Numbered from the stretch's first letter, positions 14,735 to 23,145 are shown. The stretch is DNA of 32,783 nt from an uncultured Oscillospiraceae bacterium (GCA_934597345.1 CAKTRJ010000029.1:1-32783); one strand, 5' to 3'. Program-made: numbers and translations. Notes: a model not told the origin generated them from the letters alone.

Positions 14735-14962
14735 TCGCCATAACTCCACAAAATATCACGTTGAATCATATACACATTTGTTACATCAAACGATTTTGCG
14801 GCGCAGTGGGCGAACATATGTAGAATCCATCCCGCGCACACAAATGTCCGTTTGTGGAATTTGCGCAAAACGGGTAGTTCTGGTACCCGCCATCAACTGC
14901 CATTGGCAAACGGGAAGCCTTCAGGTCATGTATGGCTCCGGTTAACAATGCGCGTTTCATTC
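14735..14962. other. Intergenic region upstream of the liv promoter
   Basis: No gene is supportable. Short inverted repeats occur (CACAAA-TGTCCG-TTTGTG and CGGGTA-GTTCTG-GTACCCG), which could be regulator sites for livK. I found no T-box or leucine-type leader. Confidence 0.5.
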
Positions 14963-15000
14963 AAGAGAGAGGGGCTGCCTGTGGGCAGTCCCTCTCTCTT
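14963..15000 (-). terminator. Terminator-like hairpin after the butyrate kinase gene
   Basis: A 17-bp stem (14963-14979 with 14984-15000, one G-T wobble) and a 4-base loop lie 37 bp after the gene's stop. Only TTGAAT follows on the minus strand, so the T-tract is weak. Confidence 0.65.
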
Positions 15001-15037
15001 TGACCATAAACCACGATATAACTCTTTTGCGGAATTC

Positions 15038-16108
15038 TTACTCCACCTTGGTATACGTCCGGGCGGATTCCTCACCGCGGAGGACGCGCAGGCAGCCGAA
15101 GGCCAGGGACTGCATCTCGTCCTCGCCGGGATAGACGATGACGGGAGCAATGAAGGACACGCGGCGGCGGATCTCCTCGTCGATATACTCCGAGTAGGTG
15201 ATGCCGCCGGTCAGCAGGATGGCGTCCACCTTGCCGCAGACGCCGGGTGCCGTTTTGCCGATGAACTTGGCCACGTTCAGGGCCATGGCGTCATAGATCA
15301 GCTTGGCGTGGGCGTCGCCGTTGTGGATGCGCTGCTCCACCTCGCGGCAGTCGGTGGTGCCAAGGTGGGCCAGCAGGCCGCCCCGGCTCTTCACCAGCTT
15401 CATCATGCTCTTGTCGGACTGGCCCTCCTCAAAGCTGCGGTGGATCACATCGTACACGGGCAGGCCGCCGGCACGCTCGGGAGAGAACGGGCCCTCCTCA
15501 TCGTTGACGCAGTCCTCGATCCTACCGTTGTGGTGCAGGTTCACGGTGATGCCGCCGCCCAGATGGGCCACGATGACGGTGATGTCCTTGTAGGCCTTGC
15601 CCTGCTCCCGGGCGTAGCGCATGGCGGCGGCGCGGGTGTTCAGGTTGTGGCCGATGCCCTTGCGGTGCATTTCCGGCAGGCCGGTGATGCGGTTGATATC
15701 CGTCAACTCGTCCACGGTGATGCCGTCATAGATGTAGGCGGGGATGTTCAGCTCTTTCGCAAGAGCGTGGGCGATCATGGGGCCCACGTTGGAGGCATGC
15801 TCATGCTGGGGCTTATACTGAAGCTGTCACACCATGTCCTCGTTGATCTCGTAGGCACCGGCATGGATGGGAACCAGCAGACCGCCGCGGGACACGATGG
15901 CGTTCAGGTCCCGGACGTCGAAGTCATGGCGCATCAGGCAGTCCAGCACCAGACGGCGGCGGAAGTCATACTGCTCCACCACCCGGTCAAAGGGCGCAAG
16001 CTCCTCGGCGGAATGGGTCAGGGATTCGGTGAACAGGGGCGTTTCGCCGTCGAACACGGCGATCTTGGTGGAGGTGGAGCCGGGGTTCAGAACCAGAATT
16101 TTCTCCAT
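15038..16108 (-). pseudogene. buk: Butyrate / branched-chain fatty acid kinase, interrupted by in-frame TGA
   Basis: The frame from ATG 16108 (behind TAAGGAGGCGCC) to 15038 encodes a full-length butyrate kinase (356 codons, family ~355) except for a TGA at 15829-15827 after residue 93. The two parts are in the same frame. The first has VLNPGSTSTKIAVFDGE (acetokinase-family phosphate loop) and GAYEINEDMV. The second has HEHASNVGPMIAHALAKEL, VAHLGGGITVNL, EGPFSPERAGGLPV and ILLTGGITYSEY, all intact. Butyrate kinase makes ATP from (branched) acyl-phosphate. The stop sits at a surface-helix position that is usually charged, and no SECIS-like reason is apparent, so I read it as a recent nonsense mutation or a sequencing error. 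It lies 9 bp after the oxidoreductase gamma gene. Confidence 0.85.
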
Positions 16109-16117
16109 GGCGCCTCC

Positions 16118-16663
16118 TTACCGCTGCTCCGCGCCCAGCTTCAGACCCAGCTCAAAGGCCTGCTTGTTCAGGGGCAGCAGGGCGGGCTTCTTGCCCAGCT
16201 TATGCTCGATGGTGTTCCACACCACATCGGCGGGCACCACCTTGGTATAGCCCACATACACGCCCAGCATGATGATGTTCAGCACCTTGGCGTTGCCCAG
16301 CTCCAGTGCCAGCTCCGTAACGGGAGCCTTCACCACCTTCACATCGCTGCGGGTGATCTCGTCGGTGACGATGGAGCTGTTGATATACAGAGTGCCGCCC
16401 TCCTTCAGCTTATAGAGGAACTTATTCAGGCTGGGGCCGTTCATGACGATCAGGTCGTCCATCACGTCGCCCAGGGGCGCGCCGATCTTCTCGTCGGAGA
16501 TGACCACATAGCAGTTGGCGGTGCCGCCACGCTGCTCCGCGCCGTAGGAGGGGAAGAAGGTCACGTTCTTGTCGGTGGAGTCGCAGGTGGCCTCCGCCAG
16601 AAATTTGCCCAGGGTCATGACGCCCTGACCGCCGAAACCGGCTACCATCAGATTCCGTTCCAT
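16118..16663 (-). CDS. 2-oxoacid:ferredoxin oxidoreductase, gamma subunit
   Basis: This 181-residue protein of the KorC/VorC/PorC gamma family has an N-terminal Gly-rich turn (MVAGFGGQGVMTLGKFLAEA) and the diagnostic SYGAEQRGGTANCYVVIS and IGAPLGDVMDDLIVMN blocks. The length is standard. It forms a complex with the beta subunit encoded 2 bp upstream. The substrate could be a branched-chain keto acid (2-oxoisovalerate) or 2-oxoglutarate; linkage to butyrate kinase and the liv transporter favours the former. Without the alpha subunit the enzyme would be incomplete. Confidence 0.9.
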   Translation of the reverse strand: MERNLMVAGFGGQGVMTLGKFLAEATCDSTDKNVTFFPSYGAEQRGGTANCYVVISDEKIGAPLGDVMDDLIVMNGPSLNKFLYKLKEGGTLYINSSIVTDEITRSDVKVVKAPVTELALELGNAKVLNIIMLGVYVGYTKVVPADVVWNTIEHKLGKKPALLPLNKQAFELGLKLGAEQR

Positions 16664-16665
16664 CG

Positions 16666-17454
16666 TTACGCCTCCTCCTTGCTCTTGTCACGGACGACGC
16701 CCAAGGGGAACTCGGGCAGCATCTTTTCCTCGATGTAATCCAGGGCCGACAGGGCGTCCAGGCCCCAGTTGGTGGGGCAGCTGGTGACGATCTCCACCAT
16801 GGAGAAGCCCTTGCCATCCAGCTGATTCTGGAATGCCTTGCGGATGGCGACCTTGGTCTTGGCCACGTTGGCGGGGGTGTTGCAGCTGGTGCGCTCCAGA
16901 TAGTAGGGCGCGGTCAACTGGTTCATCAGCTCACACATGTGCATGGGGTAGCCGTGCTCCTTGGGGTCGCGGCCCTTGGGCGCGGTGGTAGCCTTCATAC
17001 CCACCAGCGTAGTGGGTGCCATCTGGCCGCCGGTCATGCCGTAAATGCCGTTGTTGACGAAGATGACGGTGAAGTTCTCGCCCCGGTTGGCGGCGCTGAG
17101 GGTCTCGGCCAGGCCGATGGAGGCCAGGTCGCCGTCGCCCTGATAGGTATATACCAGAGACGAGGGGTTGCTGCACTTGATGCCGGTGGCCACGGCGCAG
17201 GCACGGCTATGGGGCGCGGTGGTGTTGTCATAGGCGATGTAGTCCATGTGCAGGCCGCAGCAGCCGATGCCCAGCACGCAGGCGGTGTTCTGCACCTGTC
17301 CCATCTCCTCCAGCACCTCGCCGATGAGCTTGATGACGGTGGAGTGCATGCAGCCGGGACAGAAGCCGGAGACCTTGTCCTCCTGAATGGTCTTGGTACC
17401 GTAAGGTATCGGGCCTTCTCTATTACACACCAAGGAGGATCGACATGCACGCAC
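16666..17454 (-). CDS. 2-oxoacid:ferredoxin oxidoreductase, beta (TPP) subunit, N-terminus altered
   Basis: The family core is complete. FCPGCMHSTVIKLIGEVLEE is the [4Fe-4S]/TPP N-terminal block, GIGCCGLHM follows, and GDGDLASIGLAETLSAANRG and IFVNNGIYGMTGGQMAPTT are the TPP/Mg motif. The first ~18 residues (RACRSSLVCNREGPIP) are not family-like. The only starts available (GTG at 17454 or 17430) have no good ribosome site. Family members begin a few residues before the TKTIQED part, so the native start was probably lost at a junction near 17400. The alpha and ferredoxin-type subunits normally encoded just upstream are absent. I therefore suspect a truncated operon and uncertain expression. 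Confidence 0.8.
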   Translation of the reverse strand: MRACRSSLVCNREGPIPYGTKTIQEDKVSGFCPGCMHSTVIKLIGEVLEEMGQVQNTACVLGIGCCGLHMDYIAYDNTTAPHSRACAVATGIKCSNPSSLVYTYQGDGDLASIGLAETLSAANRGENFTVIFVNNGIYGMTGGQMAPTTLVGMKATTAPKGRDPKEHGYPMHMCELMNQLTAPYYLERTSCNTPANVAKTKVAIRKAFQNQLDGKGFSMVEIVTSCPTNWGLDALSALDYIEEKMLPEFPLGVVRDKSKEEA

Positions 17455-17570
17455 AACGAATGCCGCCGCACATTACTACGCCCTTTGATGATTCCGGCGC
17501 CATGCGGCTGCGGCGGATGGGGCTGCTCACACCCGATGGGACGCCGGGCGAGCACATTAGAATTGTATAA
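17445..17570 (+). CDS. Short ORF (41 codons) with strong ribosome site, possibly a truncated gene
   Basis: An ATG at 17445 stands 6 bases after AAGGAGG and opens a 41-codon frame: MHAQRMPPHITTPFDDSGAM, then RLRRMGLLTPDGTPGEHIRIV and TAA. I do not recognise it. The good Shine-Dalgarno and its position against the altered 5' end of the oxidoreductase beta gene suggest the start of a gene truncated by rearrangement, or a leader peptide. Identical 8-bp sequences GGTACCGT flank it (17395-17402 and 17604-17611). Confidence 0.35.
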   Translation: MHAQRMPPHITTPFDDSGAMRLRRMGLLTPDGTPGEHIRIV

Positions 17571-17651
17571 GTAACCAAGGCGCTGTACAAGCATCACTGA
17601 AAAGGTACCGTGCCTTTTTGCGTATGCCGTTTATTAAAGATTCGGTATCCC

Positions 17652-18308
17652 CTAACAATCCATATTTCCTTGAGCGGATTTGATTCTCCTATACATCTCC
17701 TGCATCTGTCGGTCAATTTCGGCGATCTTGCCCGCGCATTCAAGCATCTCCTCGTTGATGCCCTCCGGCAGCTTTGTCTTATCTACCTTATACCGAATAT
17801 CGTGCTCTAGACTGGCCCAAAAGTCCATAGCGATCGTGCGGATCTGAATTTCCGCAGTTACCTGCTCCGTCCTATCTGACAGATACACCGGCACCCGGAT
17901 ATCCAGATGCAATGAGCGGTATCCGTTATAGTTTGGTATGCGGATATAGTCTTGTCTTTTGATAATCCTGACATCCTTTTGCAGCTCCAGCATCTCCGCC
18001 ACCCGGTACACATCGTCGATATAACTGCACACTACCCTGACACCGGCAATATCATTGATGCTCTCCCGTGCCGCCTCGATGGTCAGCGGCAACCTTTTAT
18101 TCAGCAGCTTGGCTGCAAGGCTTTCCACAGATTTTACGCGTCCTTCAATATGATGGATTGGGTTTCTCGAGTAGAGCACTTTGAACTCATTGTTCAGTAT
18201 TTCAAATTTCAGCGACAACTGCTTTACAGCTGAATCATAGAGGTTTCGCATTAGTCGTATCTCATACGGATCGTTACAAAGGGCTGCTCGAAATTCTGTT
18301 CTTAACAT
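17652..18308 (-). CDS. Small alarmone (ppGpp) synthetase, RelQ/YjbM-like
   Basis: This 218-residue protein starts at ATG 18308 behind AAAAGGGAGGTAACACGCAA. It has only the RelA/SpoT synthetase domain. Key blocks are SINDIAGVRVVCSYIDDVYR (~83-102), the KRQDYIRIPNYNGYRSLH pyrophosphate/GTP-binding stretch (~117-134) and TAEIQIRTIAMDFWASLEH (~151-169). There is no HD hydrolase, TGS or ACT domain, so it is a stand-alone synthetase converting GTP or GDP with ATP to (p)ppGpp. The C-terminal helix (NEEMLECAGKIAEIDRQMQE) is typical of the tetramer-forming RelQ group. It is monocistronic; 150 bp separate it from the TetR gene. Confidence 0.92.
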   Translation of the reverse strand: MLRTEFRAALCNDPYEIRLMRNLYDSAVKQLSLKFEILNNEFKVLYSRNPIHHIEGRVKSVESLAAKLLNKRLPLTIEAARESINDIAGVRVVCSYIDDVYRVAEMLELQKDVRIIKRQDYIRIPNYNGYRSLHLDIRVPVYLSDRTEQVTAEIQIRTIAMDFWASLEHDIRYKVDKTKLPEGINEEMLECAGKIAEIDRQMQEMYRRIKSAQGNMDC

Positions 18309-18459
18309 TTGCGTGTTACCTCCCTTTTTAATTTCCACCCTCCGAGGCACCAGACAAAGGCCCTCCATAGCGAGCAGATGGCGGCTGAGCTGATACTGCG
18401 TCTTTTTTCAGCATCCACAGTGTAGCAGTCTTGAGAAGTTCCTTCTTGCGAGCATTCTT

Positions 18460-19008
18460 TTATCGGAACAGCAAAAGGCTAACCTTCACTACCTGACTGA
18501 CAAAGTAGATCATTTCCTCCTTACTGTACTTGTCATAACCCTCTACAATAACATGCATCAAGCCGTTGGAAAGATGCGTATACATCATCTCCAACTCGGT
18601 TTCACTGGCCTTCGGCAATTCCCTGTGCCAATAAGCAAGGCTGTCGGTTTTCGCCAAAGCGATCATTTTCGCAATGACAGCCGAACTGGTATTCCCCAGA
18701 ATGAGTGTTCGGCAGGCTTCCTGATTTTGATCGACCATGTCATAGAGGGCTTCAATTAGAGCCGCCACATCAAAGGAATTGACATATCGGAGGGATTTCT
18801 CAAACGCATCAATGAGCTCGTTCTCAATGCTCTCCAGCAGTGCAAAGCAGTCGCTGTAATGGGTATAAAAAGTAGCCCGGTTGATCTGGGATAGTTCGCA
18901 GAGCTCCTTTACTGTGATTTTATTGACCGGTTTCTCCCTCAGCAGCTTCAAAAAAGACTGCTTGAGTATCATTTGTGTATAGCGTTTCCTTGCATCCAGT
19001 TTCTCCAT
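18460..19008 (-). CDS. TetR/AcrR family transcriptional regulator
   Basis: This 182-residue protein starts at ATG 19008 behind GAAGGAGATTTCTGG. The N-terminal helix-turn-helix spans ~12-55: ILKQSFLKLLREKPVNKITV, then ELCELSQINRATFYTHYSDC, the recognition helix with the RATFYTHY signature. The rest is an all-helical ligand/dimer domain of the DhaS-like C-terminal type. It is divergent from the epimerase gene at 19182. The shared intergenic region carries a perfect inverted repeat that could be its operator. The likely role is control of itself and that neighbour; the ligand is unknown. Confidence 0.92.
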   Translation of the reverse strand: MEKLDARKRYTQMILKQSFLKLLREKPVNKITVKELCELSQINRATFYTHYSDCFALLESIENELIDAFEKSLRYVNSFDVAALIEALYDMVDQNQEACRTLILGNTSSAVIAKMIALAKTDSLAYWHRELPKASETELEMMYTHLSNGLMHVIVEGYDKYSKEEMIYFVSQVVKVSLLLFR

Positions 19009-19041
19009 CCAGAAATCTCCTTCAAAAAGATTATAACGTTC

Positions 19042-19068
19042 ATCAACACTTTGGTATGCTGTGTTGAT
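19042..19068. promoter_or_regulatory. Candidate TetR operator
   Basis: ATCAACAC (19042-19049) and GTGTTGAT (19061-19068) form a perfect 8-bp inverted repeat with an 11-bp spacer. It lies just upstream of the -10 box TATAAT (minus strand, about 19035-19030) of the TetR gene, so binding would repress its own gene. Confidence 0.65.
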
Positions 19069-19096
19069 TTTATTTCAGTTGTACGGCAAGTGCTGA

Positions 19097-19125
19097 TTGT
19101 TTCTACTTTTCACTTCAAGTATACT
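19097..19125 (+). promoter_or_regulatory. Promoter of the epimerase/reductase gene
   Basis: TTGTTT (19097-19102), a 17-bp spacer and TATACT (19120-19125). A looser inverted repeat (TTTTCAC ... GTGAAAG) brackets the -10 and may be a second regulator site. Confidence 0.7.
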
Positions 19126-19181
19126 ATACTCGTGAAAGATAATCAACATCTGTATGCCTATTTTGAGAGGAGACTTTTTAG

Positions 19182-20189
19182 ATGTACGATAAATATCTCA
19201 TTACAGGTGCCACCGGCTTTCTCGGCAGAACTGTTGTGGAGGAGCTGGTGCACCACGACGCTCAGGTGCGTACACTTGTGCTGCATAACGACCCCTATAT
19301 CAACCTGCTCCCGAAGGAAGTCCATACTATCGTCGGCGATGTGTGTGATAAAAACTCACTTGCAGACTTCTTTGCGGATGCCGATAGCCGTACCTGTGTG
19401 ATTCACTGCGCGGGTATCGTCTCTGTCGCGTCCAGACCCAGCCCGAAACTCTATCAGGTCAATGTGGGCGGAACATGGAGAATCCTCCGGCAATGTTTAG
19501 AGCACGATGTGGGAAGGTTAATCCATGTCAGCTCCGTCCATGCCATACCGGAAAAACCAGAGGGCTGCGTTATCACGGAAAGCTGTGACCTCTCCCCAAG
19601 TCTTGTAGACGGCGATTACGCAAAGAGCAAGGCGGCCGCAACCGAACTGGTCTTCGACGCGGCCGAGCGTGGGCTGAATGCCAGCATTGTTTTTCCCTCC
19701 GGCATCATCGGCCCAGGCGACATACAGGGAGGGAGTTTCACCTCAATGGCAAAGTCTTTTCTGGCTGGGAAGTTGCCCTTTGCTGTTCGCGGCGGGTATG
19801 ACTTTGTGGATGTACGGGATGTTGCAAAAGGCATTCTGGCCTGCTCCGAAAGCGGAGAGCCCGGCAAGGGCTACATTCTGTCCGGCCACTATATTACGAT
19901 TCGCAAGATGCTTCAGCTTGTCGGAAAGGCCGCAAAGCTGAAGTATCATCCTATCTGTCTGCCATTGAGTCTTGCAAAGTTGGCAGCCCCATACTACGAA
20001 CGCCGGAGTCTGAAGGATCGAAAGCCACTGTTTTTCACTCCCTATTCCGTTGCCGTTCTTGCCTCAAACGGGCAATTCAGTCATGCCGCAGCATCGGAAT
20101 GCTTTGCATATCAGCCGCGCTCAATGGATGAGACTTTGTGGGATATGACAGTCTGGCTTATGGAGCAGAAAGAAAAAGGCGAAATATGA
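19182..20189 (+). CDS. NAD(P)-dependent epimerase/dehydratase family protein
   Basis: This 335-residue extended short-chain dehydrogenase starts at ATG 19182 after GAGAGGAGACTTTTTAG. The Rossmann motif is ITGATGFLGR at ~7-16 (TGxxGxxG). VIHCAGIVSVASRP holds the NAG-like block. Catalytic Ser is in HVSSVHA and the Tyr-Lys pair in GDYAKSKAAATE (YxxxK, ~143-147). The active-site triad is therefore complete. Overall resemblance is to the dihydroflavonol-4-reductase-like or hydroxysteroid-dehydrogenase-like group; the substrate cannot be told. It is controlled by the divergent TetR gene in all likelihood, which would fit a small-molecule detoxification or modification role. Confidence 0.9.
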   Translation: MYDKYLITGATGFLGRTVVEELVHHDAQVRTLVLHNDPYINLLPKEVHTIVGDVCDKNSLADFFADADSRTCVIHCAGIVSVASRPSPKLYQVNVGGTWRILRQCLEHDVGRLIHVSSVHAIPEKPEGCVITESCDLSPSLVDGDYAKSKAAATELVFDAAERGLNASIVFPSGIIGPGDIQGGSFTSMAKSFLAGKLPFAVRGGYDFVDVRDVAKGILACSESGEPGKGYILSGHYITIRKMLQLVGKAAKLKYHPICLPLSLAKLAAPYYERRSLKDRKPLFFTPYSVAVLASNGQFSHAAASECFAYQPRSMDETLWDMTVWLMEQKEKGEI

Positions 20190-20406
20190 ATTCGTCTCAT
20201 CCAAAAGTGCCTCAGGCAGACTTCGTATACTATTGATATGCGCCGTGGTTTTGGTTGCCATCCATACACATCCCATAAGAAGGATTTAACAAAGAGAATG
20301 AGAGCTTATGAAAACTTGCATTCACTCATTGCGTCATGATGCCCCGCCTCTCGCTTAAGAAGCGAGCCTCCCGCCGCCATAAAGAACATATTGACGGGCC
20401 TGCTGT

Positions 20407-20443
20407 GGGAGGGCGCTCTCGGGAGCATCCTCCCTCTTTCTTT
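20407..20443 (+). terminator. Intrinsic terminator upstream of the sensor cluster
   Basis: GGGAGG (20407-20412) pairs with CCTCCC (20429-20434), with an inner GCTC/GAGC stem, followed by TCTTTCTTT. It probably ends transcription from the epimerase side. Confidence 0.65.
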
Positions 20444-20462
20444 CCCGTCCGGCAGGAAAGAG

Positions 20463-20491
20463 TTGCGGTGGACGGCGTTTTGTGCTATATA
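20463..20491 (+). promoter_or_regulatory. Promoter of the 7TM sensor-kinase-regulator cluster
   Basis: TTGCGG (20463-20468), a 17-bp spacer and TATATA (20486-20491), about 50 bp before the TTG start at 20541. Moderate match. Confidence 0.5.
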
Positions 20492-20540
20492 TTAAGGCAT
20501 GTCTGCGGACACAGCCTGAAGAAAGCGAGGGCCTTGTCTC

Positions 20541-22166
20541 TTGAAAGGAACCACCAAGCATCTGCTGCCGACTGTCTTCGTGTGTACGGCAATCGCTATA
20601 GCCTATGCCTGCCGGATGCTGGCAAAATTCGACATCGGCGGCCCCGCCGTAAACCATATCCGGACGGCACTCTATCTGCTGCTTTTCGCCCTGTGGGGCT
20701 TTTCACTCGACCGGCGCATTATCCAGCGGCAGACGCTGCACTGCCTGCGGCTGACGGCGGCGCTGATGCTGCTGTGGCTCATACTGCGGACGCTGAAATA
20801 CAGCGTTGTTACCGGCCCGGCGGCGGGGCGGTACATATGGTATCTCTACTATCTGCCGATGCTGTTCCTTCCGCTGCTGTGGGTGTATATCGCCCTGTCC
20901 ATGGGAAAGTCAGAGGACTACCGCCTGAGCCGAAAATCCAGTATGCTGTCGATCATCCCTGCGGCACTGTTTCTGTTGGTGATCACCAACGACCTGCATC
21001 AGCAGGTATTTGCCTTCAAAAGCGGCGTCCCCGGATTGCCGGTTTCCGGCACGTATTCCTACCGCCCGCTGTATTTTATCTGTCTTGGCTGGATGGTGGC
21101 CTGTATGGCTTTTTCCCTTGTCTGCCTGTTTCGGAAGAGCCGTATCCCAAGTGGTGAAGGAAAGCGGATAACGCCGTTTGTGCTGGGCTGTGCGATGCTC
21201 CTGTACAGTATTCTCTATCTGTCGGGTATTCCGGCTGTTCGGTGGTGGTTCGGCGATATGAACGTGATGTTCTGCCTGCTGTATGCCGCCATCTATGAAA
21301 GCTGTATCCGCTGCCGTATGATACCGTCCAACACGGGATATGTGGAACTGTTTGAGGCCTCAACGCTGGCGGCCTGTATCGCAGACCGCAGTGGCCGGAT
21401 CGTCCTGCGCTCCCGTGCCGCAGGTGAGGATATGACCTGCCCGCAGGAGGGGCAGCGGATCGTTCGGCCCGACGGTATGTGCATTTCCTCGGCGGCCATC
21501 AGCGGCGGCTACGTCGTTTGGCAGGACAATGTGCGCCCACTGACGGAGCTGTGTGCCCGGCTGAACGCGAACAAGGAGGAAATGGAACGCAACAAGAGGA
21601 AGCTGAAGGACGCCTATCTTGTGCAGAGAAGTCTGTATGAGCTGACCGAAAAGAACCGTATATACAACGAGCTGGAGGCAAAGCACAGCAGGCAGACAGC
21701 TCAAATGCGGCAGATGCTTGCCCGATGCGAGAAGTCCGAGCCCGCCGAGAGGCGAAGGCTGCTGAAGAAGGTGCTGCTGCTGGGCACCTACATCAAGCGC
21801 AGCGCCAATCTGTACTTCCTCAGCAGCGAGTACCAGTGGCTGCCGCAGCAGGAGCTGCGGCTGACAGTTGACGAAGCCGTGCGAACCTTGACCGCCTGCG
21901 GCACGGAATGCGGCGTAATCTATCGCACAACAGGACCGATGCGTACCTCTGAGGTCGTGCGGCTGTTTGAGCTTTTGGAAGCCGTCGTGGAGACCACGGT
22001 AGACGATCTGCGCTCGCTGTTTATCTCCATTTCCGACAGCGCGATGGATCTGTCGGTGGAGTGCGCCGCCGATCTGTTGGCGGTCCCCTCATCGGAGGTG
22101 ACGGTGCGGCGGGAGGACGGCCTGTGGCTGGTCCGCACAGGGATAAGGGGGCGTGAGGATGCATAA
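20541..22166 (+). CDS. 7TM-domain sensor protein with degenerate kinase core
   Basis: This 541-residue protein has a TTG start (20541); no ATG with a better site exists upstream, and the ribosome site is poor (GCGAGGGCC). Residues ~8-255 hold seven to eight membrane spans of the histidine-kinase N-terminal 7TM type (e.g. ALYLLLFALWGFSL, YIWYLYYLPMLFLPLLWVYI). A PAS-like segment follows (~265-335: YVELFEASTLAACIADRSGR), then a coiled coil (~345-400). The C-terminal ~140 residues resemble a dimerisation/ATPase region but lack a clear phospho-acceptor His block, N-box and Gly-rich ATP lid. It probably senses a signal and passes it to the separate kinase encoded next, whose start overlaps this stop by 8 bp. 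Direct kinase activity is doubtful. Confidence 0.8.
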   Translation: MKGTTKHLLPTVFVCTAIAIAYACRMLAKFDIGGPAVNHIRTALYLLLFALWGFSLDRRIIQRQTLHCLRLTAALMLLWLILRTLKYSVVTGPAAGRYIWYLYYLPMLFLPLLWVYIALSMGKSEDYRLSRKSSMLSIIPAALFLLVITNDLHQQVFAFKSGVPGLPVSGTYSYRPLYFICLGWMVACMAFSLVCLFRKSRIPSGEGKRITPFVLGCAMLLYSILYLSGIPAVRWWFGDMNVMFCLLYAAIYESCIRCRMIPSNTGYVELFEASTLAACIADRSGRIVLRSRAAGEDMTCPQEGQRIVRPDGMCISSAAISGGYVVWQDNVRPLTELCARLNANKEEMERNKRKLKDAYLVQRSLYELTEKNRIYNELEAKHSRQTAQMRQMLARCEKSEPAERRRLLKKVLLLGTYIKRSANLYFLSSEYQWLPQQELRLTVDEAVRTLTACGTECGVIYRTTGPMRTSEVVRLFELLEAVVETTVDDLRSLFISISDSAMDLSVECAADLLAVPSSEVTVRREDGLWLVRTGIRGREDA

Positions 22167-23145
22167 GCTGAGACGCTTTAGCTTTAACGCCATCAAGGAG
22201 AGCTTTGACCGGCTACCCACCGCCGTATGCTTTTTTGACCGATCGGGCGGCATCGTGCTGTGCAACCGGCAGATGTATCGGCTGAGCCAGTATCTGCTGA
22301 ACAGCGATCTGCAATATCTGGAGGAGCTTCAAAAGGCACTGGCCTCTCCGCCAAAGGGCATAATGCACCTTGCCAGCCCGGAGGATACCTACCGCTTTCC
22401 AGACGGGCTGGTATGGAAATTTGAGAGGGCGGCTGTGACCGACCGATATGGGGAAACGTACATACAGCTGACCGCCGCAGATGTTACGGCGCTGCACCGG
22501 GCACTGGAGCAGCTGGCCGAGGATAACCGAAGGCTAGAACAGGACGCGGAAAAGCTGCGTCGTCTCTCGGAAAACGTTGCGGCGGTGGCCCGGGAGCGGG
22601 AACAGCTTGCCGCCAAATCCGCTATGCATGACAGCCTTGCCGCCTGTATCACCGTCACGAAGCAGTATCTGGCCGGGGACCTTGGCGGCATCGACGCAGA
22701 CATTGTGCTGCGGGAGTGGGAGAAAAGCATCGTCTTTCAGGAGGCGGATCTTTTGGCGGCAAGGGAAAAGCTGTATGAAAGCGCGGACAGCAGCGGCGTG
22801 ACCGTCAGAATAAGAGGCACAGAGCCGGCGAACGGCGCGGCGGACCTGATGTATGCCGCCATGCAGGTCTGCCTGAACAACGCCATACAGTACGCGCAGG
22901 CAACCGAACTGATGGCCAACATCTGGGAGGACGGCGACAGATATACCGTTCTGATCCGCAATAACGGAAGGCCGCCGGAAAAGACCATCACAGAGGGCGG
23001 CGGGCTTTCCAATCTGCGCCGCAGGATCGAAAGGATCGGCGGAACCATGACGGTGCAGAGTCTGCCGGAGTTCGCGCTGGTGATAGGAATACCAAATCGG
23101 GGGAATTTGGAGGAGGGGAACGAATGGCTGTCAGAGACATATTGA
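22159..23145 (+). CDS. Cytoplasmic sensor histidine kinase
   Basis: This 328-residue soluble protein starts at ATG 22159, 7 bases after AGGGGG; a GTG at 22153 is the alternative. A PAS-like domain covers ~10-115 (RLPTAVCFFDRSGGIVLCNR, YIQLTAADVT), a coiled coil ~115-155 and a dimerisation helix with the phospho-acceptor His in AMHDSLAACITVTKQYL (~156). The ATPase domain has N-box LNNAIQYAQATE and lids NNGRPPE and GGGLSNLRRRIERIGG. No membrane segment is present, so input probably comes from the 7TM protein encoded upstream. It overlaps the response regulator gene by 22 bp. The HK family resembles the NarL-partner HPK7/LytS-like kinases. Confidence 0.88.
   Translation: MHKLRRFSFNAIKESFDRLPTAVCFFDRSGGIVLCNRQMYRLSQYLLNSDLQYLEELQKALASPPKGIMHLASPEDTYRFPDGLVWKFERAAVTDRYGETYIQLTAADVTALHRALEQLAEDNRRLEQDAEKLRRLSENVAAVAREREQLAAKSAMHDSLAACITVTKQYLAGDLGGIDADIVLREWEKSIVFQEADLLAAREKLYESADSSGVTVRIRGTEPANGAADLMYAAMQVCLNNAIQYAQATELMANIWEDGDRYTVLIRNNGRPPEKTITEGGGLSNLRRRIERIGGTMTVQSLPEFALVIGIPNRGNLEEGNEWLSETY

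Larger units (their letters stand above)
20190..20540. other. Intergenic leader region before the two-component cluster
   Basis: No ordinary gene is present. It contains a 16-codon ORF at 20308-20358 (MKTCIHSLRHDAPPLA, weak ribosome site) overlapping a hairpin CTCGCTTAAGAAGCGAG, then the terminator at 20407-20443 and a promoter at 20463-20491. A leader-peptide/attenuator reading is possible, but the promoter lies after the terminator, so this is weak. Confidence 0.5.

Noticed and set aside
15827..15829. Selenocysteine codon in butyrate kinase
   Set aside because: The position is not a catalytic Cys in the family, and I see no SECIS-like hairpin directly after the TGA. A nonsense mutation is simpler.
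20308..20443. Leader-peptide attenuator for the two-component cluster
   Set aside because: The 16-codon frame has a weak ribosome site and no run of one regulatory amino acid. The better promoter lies after the terminator.
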